DNA from: CAZKCK01 sp964552325
Lineage (GTDB): Bacteria; Bacteroidota; Bacteroidia; Bacteroidales; TTA-H9
Length of the DNA: 13,258 nucleotides
Direction: 5' to 3'
Assembly (NCBI GenBank): GCA_964552325.1
Contig: CAZKHA010000094.1
Coordinates: forward strand, 1-13,258
The first letter of the stretch is position 1, and every line of letters starts with the position of its first letter. This document shows, one piece after another, positions 7,714 to 13,258 of this stretch. Both the position numbers and the translations under genes were made by a program. The notes below the pieces were generated by a model. The model did not search any database. It saw only the letters and a program-made list of their open reading frames with translations, and was not told the origin of the DNA.

Positions 7714-8460
7714 ATGCTACGTTTAGTATTGATACGCCATGGCGAAAGTCAATGGAACAAAGAAAACCGGTTTACAGGATGGACAGATGTAAATCTTTCA
7801 GAAAAAGGCATGGAAGAGGCACGTGAAGCCGGTAAGATTATGAAAGAGAACGGCTTTGATTTTAAGATAGCTTATACTTCATATTTACGCCGCGCTATAA
7901 AGACACTGTGGCTCGTTTTGGAAGAAATGGATTTGATGTGGATTCCGCAGTATAAAACTTGGCGGCTCAACGAGAAACATTATGGCAACCTTCAAGGGCT
8001 CAATAAGTCAGAAACAGCCAAGCAATACGGTGATGAACAGGTGCATATCTGGCGTCGCTCGTACGACATCCCTCCGGCCGCATTAAGTGCCGACGATCCT
8101 CGCAATCCGGCTTTCGACCCCCGCTATGCCGAATTGACCCCCGAGGAAACCCCTCTTACCGAGTCGCTTAAAGATACTATTGGCCGCATTGTGCCTTACT
8201 GGCAAAACGAAATTGCGGTAAACCTCAAACTACACAAAGAAGTTTTGGTTGCTGCGCACGGCAATAGTTTGCGAGGTATTGTTAAACATCTTAAAAACAT
8301 GGGCGAAGAAGAAATTATAGCACTAAACCTACCTACAGGCATCCCTTATGTTTTTGAATTTGATGACAATCTGGTACTCCAAAAAGACTATTTCTTGGGC
8401 GATGAGGAAAAAATAAAGGAATTGATGGCTGCAGTAGCTAACCAAGGAAAAAGCAAATAA
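7714..8460 (+). CDS. gpmA: 2,3-bisphosphoglycerate-dependent phosphoglycerate mutase
   Basis: A cytoplasmic glycolysis/gluconeogenesis enzyme that interconverts 3-phosphoglycerate and 2-phosphoglycerate through a phosphohistidine intermediate. The 248-residue length is normal for the dPGM family. LIRHGESQWN (6-15) contains the phosphorylated His9 and NRFTGWTDV the substrate-loop residues. RLNEKHYG (84-91) carries the acid/base Glu87, and AAHGNSLRG (180-188) the second catalytic His182. The long insert around RRSYDIPPA and the TESLKDT segment are typical of dPGM rather than of shorter phosphatases of the superfamily. The C-terminal extension past residue 230, which closes the active site in the family, is intact. 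It has its own promoter element and is followed 30 bp later by a metallophosphoesterase gene on the same strand. Confidence 0.97.
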   Translation: MLRLVLIRHGESQWNKENRFTGWTDVNLSEKGMEEAREAGKIMKENGFDFKIAYTSYLRRAIKTLWLVLEEMDLMWIPQYKTWRLNEKHYGNLQGLNKSETAKQYGDEQVHIWRRSYDIPPAALSADDPRNPAFDPRYAELTPEETPLTESLKDTIGRIVPYWQNEIAVNLKLHKEVLVAAHGNSLRGIVKHLKNMGEEEIIALNLPTGIPYVFEFDDNLVLQKDYFLGDEEKIKELMAAVANQGKSK

Positions 8461-8490
8461 CCGTATTATACACCAATCCTATTATAGTCT

Positions 8491-9210
8491 ATGCCTAAAC
8501 AATGGGTAATACCTGATATTCATGGTTATGTAAAAACCACCCGAGCGCTTATCGAAGAGCAAATCAGACCATCAAAGTTTGATGAACTGTACTTTTTGGG
8601 CGATTACATTGACCGTGGACCAGACTCTAAAGGCTTGATAGACTACTTAATAGGGTTAAAAGCTCAGGGATATAAAGCCAGGTTCTTAAAAGGCAATCAC
8701 GAAGACTTTTGCGTACAAAGCTATGAGGAAGAATTTAAGGTTGGCAGCTTTTTAGGGTTTAGGGGCACGAATACCAAAAAAGCCGATTGGTTTAAATTTG
8801 GCGGCAAAGAAACCTTGAAAAGCTTTAAAATAACCGATTTGCGCAAGTTCCCCGTTGAATATATCGATTGGATGCGCCAACTTGAGTACTACATCGAAGT
8901 AGATGACTACATCCTTGTACATGCTGGGCTTAACTTTGAAGATGAGGATGTTTTTAAGGATAAGGACTTTATGCTTTGGGCTAGGGAATTCCAAGTTAAA
9001 CCTGAAAAGATTGGCAATAGGAAGGTTATACACGGACATGTGCCTGTAAGTCATGAATTTATTGATTTTTGTGTACGCAAAGGCACGTATAATTTTATTG
9101 ATCTTGACAACGGTGTATATATCCGCAAAAAAGGGTTTGGAAACCTTACCGCCTTGGAGCTCAACTCAGGAATCCTGATTGTTCAACCAAATATTGATGA
9201 TCCTGAATAA
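8491..9210 (+). CDS. PPP-family metallophosphoesterase (serine/threonine protein phosphatase-like)
   Basis: A 239-residue two-metal phosphoesterase of the type that includes bacterial protein phosphatases such as PrpA/PrpB. The metal-binding and catalytic motifs are all present in order: PDIHG (8-12), GDYIDRG (37-43), GNHED (68-72), HAG (144-146) and HGH (181-183). GDxxDRG followed by GNHE is the PPP signature. No signal peptide or membrane helix is seen, so it should be cytoplasmic. It starts 30 bp after gpmA on the same strand with no terminator between, so cotranscription is likely. A role in dephosphorylating a protein, or less probably a nucleotide such as diadenosine tetraphosphate, cannot be decided from sequence. 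Family confidence is high; substrate is unknown. Confidence 0.92.
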   Translation: MPKQWVIPDIHGYVKTTRALIEEQIRPSKFDELYFLGDYIDRGPDSKGLIDYLIGLKAQGYKARFLKGNHEDFCVQSYEEEFKVGSFLGFRGTNTKKADWFKFGGKETLKSFKITDLRKFPVEYIDWMRQLEYYIEVDDYILVHAGLNFEDEDVFKDKDFMLWAREFQVKPEKIGNRKVIHGHVPVSHEFIDFCVRKGTYNFIDLDNGVYIRKKGFGNLTALELNSGILIVQPNIDDPE

Positions 9211-9280
9211 GCTGCTTTACAGTTTTATAATTTTTTATCAACATCCACGTTTCTTGAAGGCTAAATTGCCTGTTGTTACA

Positions 9281-9288
9281 TAATTTTG
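9281..9288 (+). promoter_or_regulatory. Promoter -7 element for the GT2 gene
   Basis: TAATTTTG matches the Bacteroidota -7 consensus TAnnTTTG exactly. It ends 19 bp before the GTG start codon at 9308, predicting a very short leader of about 13-16 nt. A TTG at 9254-9256 is the nearest -33-like sequence but the spacing is longer than usual. The element sits in a 97-bp gap after the metallophosphoesterase gene, which shows no hairpin terminator. Confidence 0.5.
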
Positions 9289-9307
9289 CTACCTAATTTC
9301 CTTTCCA

Positions 9308-10036
9308 GTGAACGATAGTATTGTTATAATCCCAACTTTCAACGAAAAAGAGAACATCGAGCGAATTGTACGTAAAGTGTTTTCGTTAAGTGTTCAGTTT
9401 AATATACTGATTGTTGAAGACAATTCGCCCGATGGTACTGCAGCCATCGTACGAAAGCTGATGGCAGAATTTCCAGGCCGGTTGTTTATGGAAGAACGCA
9501 AAGGCAAGCTGGGATTAGGCACGGCATATATACATGGCTTTAAATGGGCATTGTCGAATAACTATTCCTATATCTTTGAAATGGATGCCGATTTTTCGCA
9601 TAACCCCGACGACCTTATTAGGTTGCGTGAAGCTGTTGCCACAAAAGGAGCCGATATGGCAATTGGATCAAGATATATAACAGGTGTTAATGTAGTTAAC
9701 TGGCCAATGGGTCGGGTACTCATGTCGTATTATGCTTCGGCCTACGTACGATTTATAACCCGCATGAAGATAAAGGATACCACCGCCGGATTTAAGTGTT
9801 ATAGCCGTAAAGTATTAGAAACAATCGATTTGAATAATATCTGGTTCACAGGTTATGCATTCCAAATAGAAATGAAATACTCGGCATGGAAACTTGGCTT
9901 TAAAATAGTTGAAGTTCCCATCATTTTTACCGACCGTACGGAAGGCGAATCGAAAATGAGCAAGGGGATTTTTAAAGAAGCCATTATAGGCGTGATGAAA
10001 CTCCGTTTCAAGCGAATACGGATCGCCAAAAAATAA
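9308..10036 (+). CDS. Polyprenol monophosphomannose synthase-like family 2 glycosyltransferase (DPM1 type)
   Basis: A 242-residue GT-A-fold enzyme that most likely transfers mannose from GDP-mannose to a polyprenyl phosphate at the inner face of the cytoplasmic membrane. The N-terminus VIIPTFNEKENI (6-17) and VEDNSPDGT (36-44) form the nucleotide-sugar-binding site. MDADFSHNP (92-100) is the DxD motif in the DPM1-specific form. DTTAGFKCYSR (157-167), TGYAFQIEM (181-189) and DRTEGESKMS (209-218) are further DPM1 hallmarks. There is no C-terminal membrane domain, as in the short soluble DPM1 class. The start is a GTG: the frame is closed by a TAA at 9281-9283 and there is no ATG between. A terminator follows. 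The product could feed the DUF2723 GT-C enzyme encoded nearby. The sugar donor is inferred from family similarity. Confidence 0.92.
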   Translation: MNDSIVIIPTFNEKENIERIVRKVFSLSVQFNILIVEDNSPDGTAAIVRKLMAEFPGRLFMEERKGKLGLGTAYIHGFKWALSNNYSYIFEMDADFSHNPDDLIRLREAVATKGADMAIGSRYITGVNVVNWPMGRVLMSYYASAYVRFITRMKIKDTTAGFKCYSRKVLETIDLNNIWFTGYAFQIEMKYSAWKLGFKIVEVPIIFTDRTEGESKMSKGIFKEAIIGVMKLRFKRIRIAKK

Positions 10037-10047
10037 TTGAATATCAG

Positions 10048-10079
10048 AGGTACAGCATAAAATCCTGTACCTTTTTTTT
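10048..10079 (+). terminator. Rho-independent terminator after the GT2 gene
   Basis: A perfect 8-bp stem (AGGTACAG at 10048-10055, CTGTACCT at 10065-10072) encloses a 9-nt loop and is followed by an uninterrupted T-run to 10079. It lies 11 bp past the GT2 stop and 30 bp before the dihydroorotase start, so the latter needs its own promoter or readthrough. Confidence 0.85.
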
Positions 10080-10080
10080 G

Positions 10081-10088
10081 TACCTTTA
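10081..10088 (+). promoter_or_regulatory. Possible -7 element for pyrC
   Basis: TACCTTTA differs from TAnnTTTG only at the last base. It lies 21 bp before the dihydroorotase ATG and directly after the GT2 terminator, so the -33 region would fall within the terminator. No clear -33 sequence is seen. Confidence 0.25.
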
Positions 10089-10109
10089 TAAGCTAAAAGT
10101 TCTACCGAA

Positions 10110-11456
10110 ATGAAAAAGATTTGTATTGCCAATGCCTTAATGGTTAATGAAGGATTAACTTCAAAAGTCAATGTTTACATTCATGATGAACGCATATTCC
10201 GTATAGAGGATAGTACGCATAACAGCAATCCAGAACAGGGTTATGAAATAATTGATGCAGAAGGCCTGCATTTGATTCCAGGTGTGATTGATGATCAGGT
10301 ACATTTTCGGGAACCCGGACTTGAGCATAAAGGCGAAATCTATACAGAGGCCAAGGCAGCCATAGCAGGAGGCATTACTTCGTTTATGGAAATGCCCAAC
10401 ACCAATCCGCAAACCTTAACACAGGAATTGCTCGAAAAAAAATATGAACGGGCAGCACAGGTTTCGCTTGCAAATTACAGTTTTTACATGGGAGCCTCTA
10501 ACGATAACCTCGACGAAATCTTAAAAACGGATCCTAAAAACGTTTGCGGAATCAAGGTATTTATGGGGGCATCAACTGGTAATATGCTGGTTGACAATCC
10601 TGAAACACTGGAGGGCATCTTTGAGAAAGCTCCCTGCCTTGTGGCGGTTCATTGCGAGGACGAACCGACCATTAAAAGCCAAACCCTTCATTATGCCGAA
10701 TTGTTTGGTGAGGATATTCCGATTGAGTTCCATCCAAAAATCAGGAACCACATGGCTTGCTTAAAAAGCTCAACCCTAGCTATTAACCTTGCAAAAAAGC
10801 ACAATACCCGCCTGCATATCTTACACCTTTCAACGGCAGAAGAAACAGAATTGTTTAGCAATGCTATTCCATTGGCTAACAAACGAATAACTGCCGAAGT
10901 TTGTGTACATCATTTATGGTTTTCCGATGAGGATTATGCGCGCAAAGGTTCGTTAATAAAATGGAATCCCGCAATTAAGACCTTGCACGATAAAATTACC
11001 TTACGGCAAGCTTTACTTGCCAATAAACTAGATGTAATAGCTACCGATCATGCACCGCACACTTGGGACGAAAAACAAAACATTTATACAAAATGCCCAA
11101 GCGGAGGCCCTCTGGTACAGCATAGCCTTGTAACAATGCTTGAACTTATGCATCAGGATGAAATTGGGCTTGAGACCGTGGTTGAAAAAATGTGCCATGC
11201 CCCAGCCATCTGCTTTAATGTACAACATAGGGGTTTTATACGCCCGGGGTATTTTGCCGATTTGGTTCTACTAAACCTTAACGACCCATGGATGGTACAC
11301 AAATCCAACATTTTATATAAATGCGGATGGTCGCCATTGGAGGGGCAAACATTTCAATCGAAAATTACCCATACCTTTGTAAACGGAAACCTTGTATATG
11401 ATAAGGGTCAATTTAATGAATCAGTAAAAGGCTTACGCTTAGTTTTCAATAGATAA
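10110..11456 (+). CDS. pyrC: Dihydroorotase
   Basis: A 448-residue amidohydrolase for the third step of de novo pyrimidine synthesis, cyclising N-carbamoyl-L-aspartate to L-dihydroorotate in the cytoplasm. Length and motifs fit the class I (multifunctional-complex-type) dihydroorotases. GVIDDQVHFREPG (58-70) holds the first metal-site region and the substrate Arg67; the usual first histidine of the HxH pair is Gln63 here. GIKVFMGASTGNML (147-160) contains Lys149, the likely carboxylated metal ligand. H181 (VHCED), H239 (LHLST) and D313 (ATDHAPH) complete the active site. To my recollection DDQVHFREPG is a lineage feature of Bacteroidota dihydroorotases rather than damage. A GT2-dihydroorotase gene order is also common in the phylum. 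The MORN-type lipoprotein gene starts 5 bp after the stop, indicating cotranscription. Confidence 0.95.
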   Translation: MKKICIANALMVNEGLTSKVNVYIHDERIFRIEDSTHNSNPEQGYEIIDAEGLHLIPGVIDDQVHFREPGLEHKGEIYTEAKAAIAGGITSFMEMPNTNPQTLTQELLEKKYERAAQVSLANYSFYMGASNDNLDEILKTDPKNVCGIKVFMGASTGNMLVDNPETLEGIFEKAPCLVAVHCEDEPTIKSQTLHYAELFGEDIPIEFHPKIRNHMACLKSSTLAINLAKKHNTRLHILHLSTAEETELFSNAIPLANKRITAEVCVHHLWFSDEDYARKGSLIKWNPAIKTLHDKITLRQALLANKLDVIATDHAPHTWDEKQNIYTKCPSGGPLVQHSLVTMLELMHQDEIGLETVVEKMCHAPAICFNVQHRGFIRPGYFADLVLLNLNDPWMVHKSNILYKCGWSPLEGQTFQSKITHTFVNGNLVYDKGQFNESVKGLRLVFNR

Positions 11457-11461
11457 TAGTT

Positions 11462-11917
11462 ATGAAGAAGTATTTTGTGATTTCGTTGGCGGCACTATTC
11501 TTAATTTCATGCGGCAATAAGGTTGTAGATGTGGTGGCGGAGAAATTTCCGGATGGGGCAAAAAAAACTGTAAAACGGTATAAAATTGATGGCAAGGACA
11601 GTGTTTTGCTAAAAGAGACGGTTTATTATCAAACCCAGCAGAAATACATGGAAGGCAATTTTTTGAATGGCAAACGTGATAGTGTTTGGACGGCTTGGCT
11701 TTCGAATGGGCAAGTTTGGTCAAAAGGGAGCTACAAAAATGGGCTTGAAGATGGCCCCAAGGAGGTTTACCATGAGACTGGATTCAAATACTACGAAGGG
11801 CAATTTAAGGAAGGGAAACGCGTAGGCAAATGGTTGTTTTATACTGCACAAGGCAAACTGGTAAAACATATCGACTACGATGCAAATCCTCCCCAAGAAA
11901 CCATCCTTCAGAATTAA
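11462..11917 (+). CDS. Lipoprotein with MORN-type repeats
   Basis: A 151-residue predicted lipoprotein. The signal peptide MKKYFVISLAALFLIS ends at a good lipobox (LISC, Cys17). From about residue 60 there are three tandem MORN_2/YwqK-type repeats, each with a Y/W-x-G-x(F/Y)-x-x-G pattern: KYMEGNFLNGKRDSVW, SKGSYKNGLEDGP and YYEGQFKEGKRVGKW. Such repeats form extended beta-hairpin arrays and are frequent in Bacteroidota proteins annotated as 'toxin-antitoxin YwqK antitoxin'; that label should not be taken as function here, since no toxin partner is present. The gene begins 5 bp after dihydroorotase and ends at a terminator, so it is the last gene of that operon. Its role is unknown; location in the periplasm or outer membrane is inferred from the lipobox. 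Confidence 0.85.
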   Translation: MKKYFVISLAALFLISCGNKVVDVVAEKFPDGAKKTVKRYKIDGKDSVLLKETVYYQTQQKYMEGNFLNGKRDSVWTAWLSNGQVWSKGSYKNGLEDGPKEVYHETGFKYYEGQFKEGKRVGKWLFYTAQGKLVKHIDYDANPPQETILQN

Positions 11918-11919
11918 AA

Positions 11920-11950
11920 AAAGGCCTCGAAATGAGGCCTTTAGTTTTTT
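11920..11950. terminator. Bidirectional Rho-independent terminator
   Basis: A perfect 9-bp stem (AAAGGCCTC at 11920-11928, GAGGCCTTT at 11934-11942) has a 5-nt loop. The A-run just upstream becomes a T-run on the minus strand, and the plus strand has T residues to 11950. It lies in the 51-bp gap between two convergent lipoprotein genes and can stop transcription from both sides. Confidence 0.88.
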
Positions 11951-11968
11951 GTACGGCTTGGTTTCGCC

Positions 11969-12847
11969 TTATTCAACTATCACTACTAAGTATTTGGAGG
12001 CGCCCCAGAAACTTTTGGTATTCTGAATATACAAGGTATCGGCTTTCTTAACACCCGAAATACGGTAGGCATCACTCGGGTGAGTGGTTACGATATTGGC
12101 TTTCTTCGCCATTAAGGGAATGAAATTCAATTTGGTAATGTCAATCTTTGTGAAATAGTCCTTGTTAAAATCCTTTTTCAATGTCTTGTTACTGCCAATT
12201 CCAATAAAACCACCTTCTTTGCTAATAACATTATTGGCTATAAGTTCTTTTTTGGTACCAATGGCATAATAAGCCGTATTGAGTTCGCTGGTGGTACTTT
12301 CAATAACCTTGGCTTTGTTTTCAATATCTTGAGCCTTAGCCGTATTTTCATCTTCAAGCTCTTCAACCTTAACGGTTAGTTGGTCAACTTTAATGTTTAC
12401 TTTTGCAAGGTCGTCGCGAAGCACGGCCAATTCAGCATCTTTTGTTTCAAGTTGTTGGTTCAGGAAGGAGATCATTTTCTCGAGGGCGGCAATCTTTTTA
12501 TCCGATTTATTGAGTTTGTTGCGTAAGGAGTTTACCAGTTTTTTGTTTTTCACCAGCAAGTCGTGAATGGCATTAATATCGTTCATTATCTGATCTTTAG
12601 CGTCTTGCTTGATTTCGCCACCTGCTGAAGTGTTCACTGTAATTAAGTTTTCAACGGCTTTTATAGAGTCAAGGTTCTCTTGAACCTTGTTAAAGGAAGT
12701 AATAAAATCGAGCAACGACTCATCCTTGAGTTGTGTCAGGGCCGTAAGGCTGTCATTTTTAGCTTGCAGGCGCTCAATTTCCTTCTTTTTTGAATTACAT
12801 GAAACCAGCACCGCGCCGATTACGAACAACAAAAACAATTTCTTCAT
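11969..12847 (-). CDS. Coiled-coil lipoprotein, similar to Bacteroidota Cbp1-type proteins
   Basis: A 292-residue predicted lipoprotein. The signal peptide MKKLFLLFVIGAVLVS ends in lipobox LVSC (Cys17). Residues about 20-65 and 98-190 are strongly heptad-like and rich in K, E, L and D, predicting a long coiled coil. The last 100 residues form a compact domain with TAYYAIGTKKEL (191-202), GGFIGIGSNKTLKKDF (212-227), YFTKIDI and a C-terminal SKYLVVIVE. This arrangement matches, as I recall it, a family widely annotated in Bacteroidota as Cbp1-type collagen-binding glycoprotein adhesins. That name rests on family memory only and adhesion is unproven for this copy. It has three D(S/T)(L/I) sequons (NDSL, LDSI, ADTL). 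It is a single gene with its own promoter element and a shared downstream terminator. Confidence 0.85.
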   Translation of the reverse strand: MKKLFLLFVIGAVLVSCNSKKKEIERLQAKNDSLTALTQLKDESLLDFITSFNKVQENLDSIKAVENLITVNTSAGGEIKQDAKDQIMNDINAIHDLLVKNKKLVNSLRNKLNKSDKKIAALEKMISFLNQQLETKDAELAVLRDDLAKVNIKVDQLTVKVEELEDENTAKAQDIENKAKVIESTTSELNTAYYAIGTKKELIANNVISKEGGFIGIGSNKTLKKDFNKDYFTKIDITKLNFIPLMAKKANIVTTHPSDAYRISGVKKADTLYIQNTKSFWGASKYLVVIVE

Positions 12848-12882
12848 TTTAGCTTAGTTTTGAGGGTTTTAAATTCGGGGTA

Positions 12883-12890
12883 CAAAATTA
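12883..12890 (-). promoter_or_regulatory. Promoter -7 element for the coiled-coil lipoprotein gene
   Basis: On the minus strand this reads TAATTTTG, an exact TAnnTTTG match and identical to the element before the GT2 gene. It lies 35 bp upstream of the start codon at 12847, predicting a leader of about 30 nt. A -33 element is not evident. Confidence 0.55.
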
Positions 12891-12933
12891 CTATTATTTT
12901 ATTAGAACCATTGGAAAATGTGAAGATAGCACG

Positions 12934-12952
12934 CCCTGAGCTTGCCGAAGGG
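12934..12952 (+). repeat. Dispersed 19-bp repeat, copy 1
   Basis: CCCTGAGCTTGCCGAAGGG. It shares 18 of 19 bases with each of the copies at 12966 and 13034. This motif is found interspersed between genes of many bacteria; it has partly complementary ends (CCCT/AGGG). Confidence 0.85.
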
Positions 12953-12965
12953 TGGAAATGGCCTG

Positions 12966-12984
12966 CCCTGAGCCTGCCGAAGGG
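12966..12984 (+). repeat. Dispersed 19-bp repeat, copy 2
   Basis: CCCTGAGCCTGCCGAAGGG, same orientation as copy 1, beginning 32 bp after it. Both copies are preceded by G and followed by T. Confidence 0.85.
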
Positions 12985-13033
12985 TGAAGATGTGGGAATT
13001 AATTGGCTAATGAGCTGGCGTGCTAATAGCCTG

Positions 13034-13052
13034 CCCTGAGCTTGTCGAAGGG
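13034..13052 (+). repeat. Dispersed 19-bp repeat, copy 3
   Basis: CCCTGAGCTTGTCGAAGGG, same orientation, beginning 68 bp after copy 2. It is preceded by CTG, as is copy 2. This is the most commonly seen form of the motif. A possible degenerate relic (GGCCGAAGGTG) lies at about 13090-13100. Confidence 0.85.
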
Positions 13053-13258
13053 TACTCATGATTAAGAGGTTGGCTCATGGCCTTGTACAGGCCGAAGGTG
13101 ATGGCATGAGAATGTGCGGATGTGAAAATTTGAAGATGCTGGTGCGTAGCGACAGTTCTGAGAATTAGGAATGAAGATGTGAAGATGCTCTGCCCTCGAG
13201 TATCCGTAATGAGCAGGCTAATGTGATGTATCAGATCTGAACAAAGCAAATGATAATG

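Larger units (their letters stand above)
12922..13187 (+). repeat. GAAGATG low-complexity repeats
   Basis: The heptamer GAAGATG occurs at 12986, 13132, 13173 and 13181, with a variant GAAGATA at 12922. Most copies sit in a TGTGAAGATG or TTGAAGATG context, and one lies next to GAATTAGGAATGAAG. Such degenerate purine-rich intergenic repeats are seen in some Bacteroidota genomes; no function is apparent. Confidence 0.55.
12891..13258. other. Gene-free repeat-bearing region at the window edge
   Basis: About 370 bp with no supportable gene. Open frames here translate the dispersed repeat (for example RQAQGR, STSSGQA) and lack start signals or family resemblance. The region carries three copies of a 19-bp repeat, GAAGATG-rich stretches, and a small inverted repeat GGCCT-TGTAC-AGGCC at 13079-13093. 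No T-run, tRNA or promoter beyond that of the lipoprotein gene is seen. Confidence 0.7.

Noticed and set aside
9815..10171. 118-codon minus-strand frame spanning the GT2 end and dihydroorotase start
   Set aside because: It is antisense to two well-supported genes and crosses a terminator; its sequence resembles no family.
11462..11917. Antitoxin of a toxin-antitoxin system (YwqK label)
   Set aside because: The label comes from MORN-repeat similarity only; the protein is a predicted lipoprotein in an operon with dihydroorotase and has no toxin partner.
12934..13052. CRISPR-like array
   Set aside because: Only three short 19-bp copies at unequal spacing (13 and 49 bp between copies), no cas genes, and the repeat matches a known dispersed motif.
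12844..13249. Overlapping minus-strand open frames of 71 and 80 codons
   Set aside because: They are translations of the 19-bp repeat and low-complexity sequence (RQAQGR, SPFGRLRAG, STSSGQA patterns), a common false-gene signature, and overlap the lipoprotein promoter.

Overview
The window looks like chromosomal DNA from a member of the Bacteroidota. The grounds are a DUF2723 GT-C membrane protein, an LruC-domain secreted protein, a lipoprotein with the CANPGMPQGGPKD-type start typical of the phylum, a Bacteroidota-style dihydroorotase, and several TAnnTTTG (-7) promoter elements with little Shine-Dalgarno signal. The order and genus cannot be fixed from sequence alone. There is no phage, insertion sequence, CRISPR array, tRNA or rRNA, and the gene content is mostly housekeeping plus cell-envelope genes.

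Layout. Positions 1-1642 hold the 3' end of an unidentified gene and an LruC-domain exported protein, closed by a strong terminator. A gene-poor 253-bp spacer follows. Positions 1896-7569 form a tightly packed minus-strand operon, transcribed in the order DUF2723 membrane glycosyltransferase-like protein, NodB-type polysaccharide deacetylase, Ig-like-domain lipoprotein. A short divergent promoter region with a perfect 17-bp inverted repeat separates it from a plus-strand block: gpmA (phosphoglycerate mutase), a PPP-type metallophosphoesterase, a polyprenol-phosphate-mannose synthase-like GT2, then (after a terminator) dihydroorotase and a MORN-type lipoprotein. A bidirectional terminator separates these from a convergent minus-strand coiled-coil lipoprotein. 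The last ~370 bp have no gene and carry three copies of the widespread CCCTGAGCTTGYCGAAGGG repeat plus GAAGATG-rich low-complexity sequence.

How the genes may work together. The most coherent theme is envelope glycosylation. The GT2 resembles enzymes that make polyprenyl-phosphate-mannose, and DUF2723 proteins are GT-C-fold proteins of the class that uses such lipid-linked sugars outside the cytoplasmic membrane. The lipoprotein at the end of the DUF2723 operon carries 19 matches to the Bacteroidota O-glycosylation sequon D(S/T)(A/I/L/M/T/V), four of them packed in a 19-residue linker. The link between these genes is an inference, not something the sequence proves. I did not find an unmistakably new biological system.
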